DNA from: UKL13-2 sp040006575 | Lineage (GTDB): Bacteria > Pseudomonadota > Gammaproteobacteria > Burkholderiales > Usitatibacteraceae | DNA length: 7,185 bases | Direction of reading: 5' to 3' | Assembly: GCA_040006575.1 (NCBI GenBank) | Contig: JBDTWS010000181.1 | Span: 1-7,185, forward strand | Shown: positions 1 to 5,723 of the stretch, in pieces | Numbering within the stretch: position 1 is the first letter of the stretch | How the letters are laid out: each line of letters opens with the position of its first letter | Translations under genes and position numbers: made by a program | Notes under the pieces: model-generated | What the model was told of the DNA's origin: nothing | Database searches by the model: none | The model's input: only the letters and a program-made list of their open reading frames with translations

Positions 1-32
1 CGCCCTGAGCCCGTCGAAGGGTTGAACGGGCC
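1..32. repeat. Partial intergenic dyad repeat (REP-like), cut by the window edge
   Basis: The first bases read CGCCCTGAGCCCGTCGAAGG and continue to a GAACGGGCC end. Within them GCCCGT (9-14) and ACGGGC (26-31) form a 6-bp inverted repeat. The core resembles the CCTTCGAC..GCTCAGGGCG elements that recur between genes in many proteobacterial genomes, usually flanked by GTTCG/CGAAC arms. The left arm would lie outside the window, so only part is visible. The assignment rests on recalled similarity. No second copy is seen in this window. Confidence 0.5.
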
Positions 33-125
33 ACGATGCCAAGCAGTCAATGGCAATCACAAATAGCGAAATGATTTCCTGTGCACGTGGCCCGTAGCGG
101 CGGGCGCAAGGTGTCCACGGATAGC

Positions 126-165
126 AAAAAAAATGGCGGGAGGGCGCATTCGCCCTCCCGCCATT
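126..165 (-). terminator. Rho-independent terminator of the serine hydrolase gene
   Basis: A perfect 15-bp stem (132-146 pairing with 151-165) encloses the 4-base loop CATT. On the minus strand the hairpin is followed by a run of eight T (complement of the A run 126-133, which overlaps the stem base). This is a textbook intrinsic terminator, 41 bases beyond the stop codon of the leftward hydrolase gene. There is no comparable T run on the plus-strand side, so it acts mainly leftward. Confidence 0.93.
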
Positions 166-206
166 CGGGTGTACGTCCCGACCGCAAATAAATAAAAGTT
201 CCGTGC

Positions 207-1913
207 TTAAGGATTCCGCTTCGCCGGCATCTCGCGCCCACCCTGCAAAATCACCAGCTGATACACCTTGCCCTGGGCGTCCTTCTCGAAACGAAGTTGC
301 GCATCCACTTCCGTGGCGAAAAATAGGTCTTTTCCTTCAGCAAGGATTTCAACCGGACCCTGGCCCGACACCTGAGTGAGGAATTTTTCGCCATCGCGCG
401 AGACCTTCATCGTCACACCGGGAACAATGGTGTACTCGCCAACATATTGATCGAACACACCCGCCGCCAGTGCGATCGATTTGCGTTGCGCGGGCGGTGT
501 CTTTGAAACACGTGGCGTCCTGTCGGTACCGCTGGACTGGCTCACCACCAGGTGCGTGGTCTCGCCGGCGGCATCGGTTTCAAATGTGTACGTGGTAAAT
601 GAATTCGGAATGAAAAATTCCGTGGCTGAACCAGGCATGACCAGGGTTTTGCTGCCGCCGGTGCGCTGGACGAAAAGCTGGTTGCCTTCGCGTGTGACGA
701 CGCGCGTGTTCCTGTCATCGATTTTGTAGATACCGATGTGCCTGTCGAGTGCCGCATTGTCCAGCGTGACCGCCTTCAAATCCTTATGCGGTTTGCCGGC
801 CGCAATGGCGGCAATTTTTTCGGTTAGATACGAAGGTGTCGCACCGCTACCGCCCATGCTGTTGAACAGCATAGCCGCATACACCTTCGATTCGGGTATA
901 CGCATGGCGAAACTCACGAAGCCGTTGATGCCACCACTGTGCGAGATCGTATCCAGCCCCTGCATCTTGCGGATCTGCCAGCCATAACCATAGTTGGTCT
1001 TGTTGCCGTTGGTGAGCGTGTAGGCCGTGAAGGCGCGCTTCCACGTTTCCGGCTTCAGCAGTTTGCCGGCGGTGATGGCGGCGTCCCACTTGGCGAGATC
1101 GTCGACCGAGGACATCAGCGAGCCTGCCGCATAAGGCTGGCTCATGTGCAGCGGCGGCGCGACGGTGGTGCGGTCAGCATAGCCTTCAACTCTCCTTTTG
1201 CTGCTGCGCTCAAAGCCTTCGTACGCAGAATCCTTCATGCCCAGCGGCTCGAAAATATTCTTCGCCACAAAATCCGCATAGCTCATCCCCGACACGCGCT
1301 CGATGATGGCACCCAGCAGGAAGTAGCCGGAATTGCTGTATTCCCATTGCGAACCGGGCGCGAACTTGAGCGGCTGGTCCTTGAAGCGCGCGATCATTTC
1401 GTTGACGCTCACGGCCTTCGCCATGCCGGCCATGTAGTCGGGGGTATCGGTGTACGAAGGCACGCCCGACGTGTGGGTCAGCAGGTGCTCGATGGTGATG
1501 CCATCGCCCGTCTTTGGATAATCGGTGAGGTACCTGGTGATCGGGTCGCCCAAATTCAATTTGCCCCGCTCGGCCAGAATCAAGATCGACGTCGCCGTGA
1601 ACTGCTTGGTCAATGAACCGATGCGCAGCACATCGTCCGGTTTCAGTGGCGTCTTCTTCTCCACGTTGGCGAGGCCGAACGCGCCTCGATACAGCGTCTT
1701 GCCGTCGCGGGTGACGATCACGGTAGCGCCGGGTTCGTCCGCCTTGAAGTGCGGGGCCAGGGTCGCTTCAATGGCTTTGGCGACGGCGGCATCATTGACG
1801 GACGCGTCCTGCGCGCGGGCCAGTGTGGAAAAAATGAGCGAGGCGGCCAGCACGGTCACGCCGACGCGGTTCCAGCGGTGGTGCCAGTGACGATGAGAGG
1901 GAGTGGGGTTCAT
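207..1913 (-). CDS. Exported serine hydrolase, class C beta-lactamase fold, with tandem DUF3471-like C-terminus
   Basis: The product has 568 residues. An N-terminal signal peptide (basic HRHWHHRWNR, hydrophobic core about 17-31, likely cleavage after ARA at 34) indicates Sec export to the periplasm or beyond. The catalytic domain (about 40-375) carries the three motifs of the class C beta-lactamase/penicillin-binding protein/esterase clan: S100-L-T-K103 with the nucleophile serine, Y192-S-N194, and H325-S-G327 in place of KTG. The HxG form is typical of the esterase/peptidase branch, so a beta-lactam substrate should not be assumed; a D-amino peptidase, carboxylesterase or lactamase-like protein are all possible. 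Two lipocalin-like modules follow (about 388-458 and 486-566), both resembling DUF3471. The start at 1913 is preferred to an in-frame ATG at 1985 because AGGA lies 7 bases upstream and the signal peptide begins there. The gene appears monocistronic, ending in its own terminator. Confidence 0.9.
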   Translation of the reverse strand: MNPTPSHRHWHHRWNRVGVTVLAASLIFSTLARAQDASVNDAAVAKAIEATLAPHFKADEPGATVIVTRDGKTLYRGAFGLANVEKKTPLKPDDVLRIGSLTKQFTATSILILAERGKLNLGDPITRYLTDYPKTGDGITIEHLLTHTSGVPSYTDTPDYMAGMAKAVSVNEMIARFKDQPLKFAPGSQWEYSNSGYFLLGAIIERVSGMSYADFVAKNIFEPLGMKDSAYEGFERSSKRRVEGYADRTTVAPPLHMSQPYAAGSLMSSVDDLAKWDAAITAGKLLKPETWKRAFTAYTLTNGNKTNYGYGWQIRKMQGLDTISHSGGINGFVSFAMRIPESKVYAAMLFNSMGGSGATPSYLTEKIAAIAAGKPHKDLKAVTLDNAALDRHIGIYKIDDRNTRVVTREGNQLFVQRTGGSKTLVMPGSATEFFIPNSFTTYTFETDAAGETTHLVVSQSSGTDRTPRVSKTPPAQRKSIALAAGVFDQYVGEYTIVPGVTMKVSRDGEKFLTQVSGQGPVEILAEGKDLFFATEVDAQLRFEKDAQGKVYQLVILQGGREMPAKRNP

Positions 1914-1920
1914 GTCTTTG

Positions 1921-1926
1921 TCCTGG
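1921..1926 (-). promoter_or_regulatory. Ribosome binding site deciding the hydrolase start
   Basis: The minus strand reads CCAGGA, with AGGA ending 7 bases before the ATG at 1913. It supports the 568-residue form over the version extended by 24 residues. Confidence 0.6.
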
Positions 1927-2317
1927 AAAAAGATGCGTTGAGAAATTTGCGGGCAGAGTATCGCGCGATGTGTAACCCGGTGCACAGGAGGCTGCGACGA
2001 AGTGATGTTCCGGCGGGATGAACCATAGGACTTTGTTACCCAGCAAGTTTGCGGCGCTCAAGTTTCTGCGACATCATTCGCGCGGACGGCAACAAGAGGG
2101 TCGGGAAGCCGTTGACGAAGCGCCCCCGCAGGCACCGAATGTGATGCTGCGGGTATCGCCGCACGACTCTCACCGAAGACGTGGTCCCTCGTCCATGCGC
2201 CGATGTTAGTCTCTGACGCGTGTTGGGTTGCGCCGGCAATTCAGTACGCGGATGTGGGCGATACAAAACGAACGCAACATGGCCCGAACACATCCTCCCA
2301 AACCCTGCCTGGCGAAT

Positions 2318-2323
2318 CGGGAG
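2318..2323 (+). promoter_or_regulatory. Ribosome binding site of the lipoprotein gene
   Basis: CGGGAG ends 7 bases before the ATG at 2331, a normal spacing. It supports that start. Confidence 0.6.
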
Positions 2324-2330
2324 TTGACAG

Positions 2331-3080
2331 ATGCGAAGCCACGTTTCAAGAAGCGCAATCATTGTCCTCCCGGTCCTGATGGCATTATTTTCGGGCGGCT
2401 GCGGACAGCAACTGGCGTCAGTGGTACTCGGGCCCGTGCCGACCGTTGTTCCCCCGACGGATCCATTGACACCGGGTCCCAGCCCGGACTCGTTTCCGTT
2501 GCAGGTTGCATACAAACTGCTATTGGCCGATGGCAGGAACGAAATCCTGCTTGCTTCAAATGCGTGCTCGGGACAAGCCACCATCCGGTACCAGACGTCA
2601 GTGCCTGACCTGTACGAAGGGATCATGGGTTTTTCGACAACGCAGACGATCACCTTTAACGCAACGCAATGTTCCGTACTCGCGCTGCCGCTGGACAAGA
2701 CGTTCCACGTCGATGCGCGATACGCGCCCATTGGCGAATCGTTTGCCGCCCGGGACTACGGCGTGCTGACCGGCGCGATCGTCGACCTGCCGTCGACGAT
2801 ACGCCTGTCCGATACCATGACGTACGCAACGCTGCGCATGTACACCGACTCCACCAGGAGCGTGCCGGCGGGATCGCGTCTTTTGAGTTACGCCGCCGAA
2901 ATGGATACTATTTCCACGCTGCTGCTGGCCTTGACCGCGCGTGATTTCGACAATGCCGGCGCCCTCAAGCGTACGCGCACCGATAGATTCCGGTTGCGCG
3001 GCAACGGCACCATGTCGCTGAGGGCGATCGACTACCAGGATCACTCGACCGGGCAAGTGCTGAACCTCCGGGCGCCTTGA
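2331..3080 (+). CDS. Hypothetical lipoprotein, family not recognised
   Basis: The product has 249 residues. The N-terminus shows a basic segment (R2, R7), a hydrophobic stretch (8-20) and a lipobox-like F-S-G-G-C24, so signal peptidase II processing and lipid attachment at C24 are likely. Ser at -3 is less usual than Leu. Glycine follows the cysteine rather than aspartate, so under the E. coli rule the outer membrane is the expected destination. A proline-rich linker (about 36-56) leads into a compact domain (about 57-249) with alternating beta-like segments. Its only two cysteines, C79 and C114, could form a disulfide. I recognise no enzymatic motif and assign no function. The gene stands alone: 149 bases follow before the next start, and no good terminator is seen there. 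Confidence 0.75.
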   Translation: MRSHVSRSAIIVLPVLMALFSGGCGQQLASVVLGPVPTVVPPTDPLTPGPSPDSFPLQVAYKLLLADGRNEILLASNACSGQATIRYQTSVPDLYEGIMGFSTTQTITFNATQCSVLALPLDKTFHVDARYAPIGESFAARDYGVLTGAIVDLPSTIRLSDTMTYATLRMYTDSTRSVPAGSRLLSYAAEMDTISTLLLALTARDFDNAGALKRTRTDRFRLRGNGTMSLRAIDYQDHSTGQVLNLRAP

Positions 3081-3229
3081 CAGCCGGGGCAGGACGCCAT
3101 GCGGCGCGGTGCCCGACGAGCATTCAGCCAGCCGCTGACAACCCTTCCGGAACGCCTGAACCGGCAACCTGCCTCCGTACCACGTAAAATCGGGGAAGTT
3201 ACCATTACGTTTAATCACAGGAGGTCAAA
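3081..3229. promoter_or_regulatory. Intergenic region with a possible promoter for the Lys-rich gene
   Basis: TAAAAT at 3185-3190 matches the sigma-70 -10 consensus at five of six positions and would place transcription start about 33 bases before the TTG start. No good -35 hexamer sits 16-18 bases upstream, so the call is tentative. No terminator for the preceding lipoprotein gene is evident. Confidence 0.3.
3219..3224 (+). promoter_or_regulatory. Consensus Shine-Dalgarno fixing a TTG start
   Basis: AGGAGG, a full match to the anti-Shine-Dalgarno, ends 5 bases before TTG at 3230. The in-frame ATG at 3245 is 20 bases from it, too far. This decides in favour of TTG and suggests efficient translation. 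Confidence 0.85.
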
Positions 3230-3496
3230 TTGAGTCACGCATCGATGTTGAAAGCCAGAAGGCAAAACCAGAAGAACAAGAAGTTGCTTGACAAGGAAGT
3301 CAAGGCAGCCAAGCGCGAAGCCAAGATCGCGGCAGCCGGGCCGGTAGTAAAGAAGGAAAAAGTGAAGAAAGAAAAAGTCGTCAAGGAAAAGGTCAAGGCC
3401 GAGACGGTTGAGAAGGTCGTGAAGGTCAAGAAAGTGAAGCCGACCAAGGAAGAACTGGGCAGGCAGGAATCAAAGAAGGGCAAGGACAGCAAGTAA
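3230..3496 (+). CDS. Small lysine-rich basic protein, function unknown
   Basis: The product has 88 residues, 27 of them lysine (31%), and contains no Cys, Trp, Phe or Tyr. Residues 7-35 are rich in Lys, Arg, Ala and Leu and could form an amphipathic basic helix. Residues 41-56 are near-tandem KKEKV-type units, followed by VEKVVKVKKVK (60-70) and a charged tail ending KKGKDSK. Mixed Lys/Glu with Val spacing suggests an extended or helical, strongly basic protein that could bind nucleic acid or other polyanions, as histone H1-like tails do; this is inferred from composition only and no family is recognised. The TTG start is set by a perfect Shine-Dalgarno. A strong terminator follows 10 bases after the stop, making this a single-gene unit likely to be well expressed. 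Coding is supported by that expression context and the coherent composition. Confidence 0.8.
   Translation: MSHASMLKARRQNQKNKKLLDKEVKAAKREAKIAAAGPVVKKEKVKKEKVVKEKVKAETVEKVVKVKKVKPTKEELGRQESKKGKDSK
3350..3397 (+). repeat. In-gene KKEKV-type tandem repeat
   Basis: Codons 41-56 encode KKEKV, KKEKVV, KEKVK in succession, from AAG/AAA/GAA-rich DNA with alternating synonymous codons. The units are degenerate at the DNA level, so the repeat looks selected as protein rather than freshly slipped DNA. Confidence 0.6.
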
Positions 3497-3506
3497 TTTG
3501 CGGCCC

Positions 3507-3539
3507 ACGCCGGCGCCACCCGCCGGCGTTTGATTTTTG
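3507..3539 (+). terminator. Rho-independent terminator of the Lys-rich gene
   Basis: A perfect 9-bp GC-rich stem (3507-3515 with 3521-3529, loop CCACC) is followed by TTTGATTTTT. It lies just after the stop at 3496 and isolates this gene from the downstream three-gene set. Confidence 0.88.
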
Positions 3540-3548
3540 TTTCGCTTC

Positions 3549-3583
3549 CCGGCAGGATGCAGATTAGCGTCAAGTCCTGCCGG
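3549..3583. promoter_or_regulatory. 9-bp dyad in the leader of the flavoprotein operon
   Basis: CCGGCAGGA (3549-3557) and TCCTGCCGG (3575-3583) are perfect inverted repeats separated by 17 bases, 65 bases before the flavoprotein start. No T run follows, so it is not a typical terminator. The half-site centres are 26 bases apart, which could suit a dimeric regulator, or the sequence could fold in the mRNA leader. Its role is inferred from position only. Confidence 0.4.
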
Positions 3584-3647
3584 CGACGGTGAACTCCCGA
3601 ATTTTTACTTTCCCTACTTCCTTACCTGTCACTTTGTTGGGGGATCG

Positions 3648-5384
3648 ATGCAGCCCACAAACAGCGCCCTCAACGCACCTGGCACAACCGCCCCGGCCGA
3701 ATTCGGCGAGCCTGGCGGCAGCAACACCGACAATGTCGTCAATGAGGGCGAAGATCGCCGTTTCCCCAAGCTCTCCGCCGAGCAGATCGAGCGGGTAGCC
3801 ACTTACGGGCACCGCCGCGCCATCGCCGAAGGCGAACTGCTGTTCGATATCGGCACGCGTGAAGTCAAATTTTTCGTCGTCATCAGCGGCACCATCGAAG
3901 TGCTGCGCGTGTCCGGTGCAACTGAAACACTGATCACCCGTCACGGCCCCGGCCAGTTCACGGGTGAGGTCAATATCCTGGCGGGCCGCCCCTCGCTGGT
4001 GCGCTCGCGCGTCGTGCAGGCGGGCGAGGTGATCGAGCTGGATCGCGACCAGCTGCAGGCATTGGTACAGACCGACAGCCAGTTGAGTGAAATCATCATG
4101 CGTGCCTTTATTGTGCGGCGCGTGGCGCTTATCTCCGGCGGCATCAGCGATGTCCTGCTGCTCGGTTCCGACAACTGTGCGGCGACATTGCGCGTCAAGG
4201 AATTCCTCACCCGCAATGCCCATCCCTACACCTACGTCGATCTCGACCGCGATGCCGATGTGCAGGTGCTGCTTGATCGTTTTCATGTCGACGGCAATGA
4301 CATTCCGGTACTGATCTGTCGCGATGATCGGGTGTTGCGCGATCCCACCAATGCCGAGATTGCCGAATGCCTGGGCCTCAACGAAACCATCGATCCTGCG
4401 CAGGTTCGTGACGTGGCGATTGTGGGTGCAGGACCGGCCGGGCTCGCCGCCGCCGTCTATGCCGCTTCGGAAGGCCTCGACGTGCTGGTGCTCGAAGCGA
4501 AAGCGCCCGGTGGCCAGGCCGGCTCAAGTTCCAAGATAGAAAATTACCTGGGTTTTCCCACCGGCATTTCCGGCCAGGCGCTGGCGGGGCGCGCCTTCAC
4601 GCAGGCCGAGAAATTCGGCGCCCAGGTGGTCATCGCCAATCATGCGGTGCGCCTCGCCTGTGATCGCAAGCCGTATGAAATCGAAATGTCCGATGGCTCG
4701 CGCGTGAAGGCACGCTCGGTCATCATCGCGACCGGCGCCGAATATCGCAAACCGCCGCTGGCCAATCTTCCGCAATACGAAGGTGCGGGCGTGTACTACA
4801 GCGCGACCTTCATGGAAGCGCAGCTCTGTCGCGAGGAAGAAGTGGTTGTGGTCGGCGCGGGGAATTCGGCGGGCCAGGCCGTTGTGTTCCTGGCGCAGAC
4901 GGTAAAGCGCGTCTACATGCTGGTGCGCGGCGACGGGCTGGCGGAAACCATGTCGCGCTATCTCATTCGCCGCATCGAGCAGAATCCCGCGATCGAGTTG
5001 CACACCAATACCGAAATCACCTCGCTTGAAGGCAGCGGCCATCTCGAGCACGTGAAATGGCAGAACAAGAAAGACGGCAGCACCGGTGAAGGTGCGGTGC
5101 GCCACGTGTTTCTCATGACCGGCGCGGTGCCGGGCACGCAATGGCTGGATGGATGCGTGGTGATGGATGACAACGGTTTCATCACCACCGGACCCAACCT
5201 GTCGCAGGAAGACTTGAGCGAAAAAAAATGGCCGCTTGCCCGCCGTCCGCATTTGCTCGAGACCAGCTTGCCGGGCATATTCGCCGTCGGTGATGTGCGC
5301 GGCGGAAATATCAAGCGTGTGGCCTCGGCAGTGGGCGAGGGATCGATTTCGATTTCCTTTGTGCACCAGGTGCTGGGTGAGTAG
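3648..5384 (+). CDS. Thioredoxin-reductase-like flavoprotein with cNMP-binding and glutaredoxin-like domains
   Basis: The product has 578 residues against roughly 310-320 for plain TrxR. Residues 38-150 form a cyclic-nucleotide-binding (CAP/CRP-type) domain, with G106-E107 of the phosphate cassette present but Ser116 where the phosphate-binding Arg is expected. Residues 167-247 look like a glutaredoxin fold: C177-A-A-T in the CxxC position and I219-P220 as the cis-proline. Residues 254-578 are the TrxR body: FAD motif G260-A-G-P-A-G265, GGQAG (288-292), NAD(P)H motif G403-A-G-N-S-A408 and C-terminal FAD motif VGD (547-549). The usual CxxC disulfide site reads S385-A-T-F388, so standard thioredoxin reduction is unlikely. 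An NAD(P)H-dependent flavin oxidoreductase or redox sensor, probably cytosolic, is the best guess. ATG 3648 follows GGGGGA by 3 bases, a short gap; a TTG at 3537 is rejected because it lies inside the upstream terminator. It is the first gene of a likely operon. Confidence 0.9.
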   Translation: MQPTNSALNAPGTTAPAEFGEPGGSNTDNVVNEGEDRRFPKLSAEQIERVATYGHRRAIAEGELLFDIGTREVKFFVVISGTIEVLRVSGATETLITRHGPGQFTGEVNILAGRPSLVRSRVVQAGEVIELDRDQLQALVQTDSQLSEIIMRAFIVRRVALISGGISDVLLLGSDNCAATLRVKEFLTRNAHPYTYVDLDRDADVQVLLDRFHVDGNDIPVLICRDDRVLRDPTNAEIAECLGLNETIDPAQVRDVAIVGAGPAGLAAAVYAASEGLDVLVLEAKAPGGQAGSSSKIENYLGFPTGISGQALAGRAFTQAEKFGAQVVIANHAVRLACDRKPYEIEMSDGSRVKARSVIIATGAEYRKPPLANLPQYEGAGVYYSATFMEAQLCREEEVVVVGAGNSAGQAVVFLAQTVKRVYMLVRGDGLAETMSRYLIRRIEQNPAIELHTNTEITSLEGSGHLEHVKWQNKKDGSTGEGAVRHVFLMTGAVPGTQWLDGCVVMDDNGFITTGPNLSQEDLSEKKWPLARRPHLLETSLPGIFAVGDVRGGNIKRVASAVGEGSISISFVHQVLGE

Positions 5385-5408
5385 CCAGTAAAACGTTGCA
5401 CCAACCAC

Positions 5409-5413
5409 GAGGA
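5409..5413 (+). promoter_or_regulatory. Ribosome binding site deciding the zinc-finger start
   Basis: GAGGA ends 6 bases before ATG at 5420. The ATG at 5414 abuts it directly and the TTG at 5396 lies upstream, so 5420 is the best start. Confidence 0.7.
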
Positions 5414-5419
5414 ATGCGC

Positions 5420-5689
5420 ATGGCTGCCGAACCCTGTTCCCACATCAATGCAATCGTCGACGTGGCAACGGCAAAACGCCACGAGTGCGAAGAGTGCGTG
5501 AAAATCCATGCGCGCTGGGTGCACCTGCGCACCTGCCAGTCGTGCGGTGCCACGCTATGCTGCGACAATTCACCGAACCGGCACGCCACCAAACATGCAC
5601 ACGCCAGCGGGCATCCGGTGATCGCATCGGCCGAGCCGGGAGAACGATGGCTGTACTGTTATCCCGACGACCAGATGGCGGAATATTGA
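5420..5689 (+). CDS. UBP-type zinc finger protein (ZnF-UBP)
   Basis: The 89-residue product is almost entirely one UBP-type zinc finger. Candidate metal ligands are C6-S-H8, C23-E-E-C26, C39-Q-S-C42-G, C47/C48, H55, H59, H61 and H65, ending in the SGHPV segment (63-67) and a W77-L-Y-C-Y core typical of the fold. In eukaryotes (USP5, HDAC6) this domain binds the free C-terminal glycines of ubiquitin. Here the arginine after the LCG/GCG turn that contacts ubiquitin is replaced by C48-D49, while W77 and a nearby Tyr remain, so a different peptide or partner is likely. No catalytic domain is attached; it probably acts as a small cytosolic adaptor. It starts 35 bases after the flavoprotein stop and ends 34 bases before the permease start, implying cotranscription. 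Function is unknown. Confidence 0.88.
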   Translation: MAAEPCSHINAIVDVATAKRHECEECVKIHARWVHLRTCQSCGATLCCDNSPNRHATKHAHASGHPVIASAEPGERWLYCYPDDQMAEY

Positions 5690-5700
5690 AACTGCGTGCA

Positions 5701-5722
5701 TCGTTTGATTCGGTGCAAACGA
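5701..5722 (+). promoter_or_regulatory. Small hairpin just before the permease start codon
   Basis: TCGTTTG (5701-5707) and CAAACGA (5716-5722) are perfect 7-bp inverted repeats with an 8-base loop, ending one base before ATG 5724. No Shine-Dalgarno is visible here. The structure may affect translation initiation, or be chance in an A/T-richer gap. Confidence 0.3.
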
Positions 5723-5723
5723 A

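Larger units (their letters stand above)
1914..2330. other. Non-coding region between divergent genes
   Basis: These 417 bases separate the leftward hydrolase from the rightward lipoprotein and must contain both promoters, since no other gene start lies between. I find no convincing sigma-70 promoter on either strand. Short open frames cross the region but look random in composition: arginine/histidine/proline-rich, no recognisable motif, no well-placed ribosome binding site. A 7-bp inverted repeat (2125-2131 with 2147-2153, 15-base loop) is the only dyad I noticed. No tRNA or known riboswitch is apparent. Confidence 0.6.

Noticed and set aside
47..241. Leftward 64-codon open frame
   Set aside because: It runs through the terminator hairpin and into the hydrolase 3' end; no motif and no ribosome binding site.
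939..1616. Rightward open frame of 225 codons inside the hydrolase gene
   Set aside because: It is antisense to a gene with intact catalytic motifs; its residues are Arg/His/Ala-rich with no domain.
1914..1985. Upstream ATG at 1985 extending the hydrolase by 24 residues
   Set aside because: The extension precedes the signal peptide, and the AGGA site fits the start at 1913.
2324..2329. Perfect TTGACA as a possible -35 box
   Set aside because: It sits between the ribosome binding site and the lipoprotein ATG, and no -10 follows at 16-18 bases; it is probably chance.
2228..2608. Rightward 126-codon open frame overlapping the lipoprotein start
   Set aside because: It is out of frame with the lipobox-bearing gene and shows no domain or ribosome binding site.
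2036..2731. Leftward open frame of 231 codons antisense to the lipoprotein gene
   Set aside because: It overlaps a better-supported gene, has no recognisable domain, and its composition looks like a GC-driven shadow.
3537..3647. TTG start at 3537 giving a 615-residue flavoprotein
   Set aside because: The codon lies in the T tract of the upstream terminator, and the extra 37 residues would span the leader dyad; ATG 3648 has a G-rich site just before it.
4524..5408. Leftward open frame of 294 codons antisense to the flavoprotein
   Set aside because: It lies opposite the conserved TrxR body; its sequence is His/Arg-rich with no motif, typical of antisense frames in GC-rich genes.
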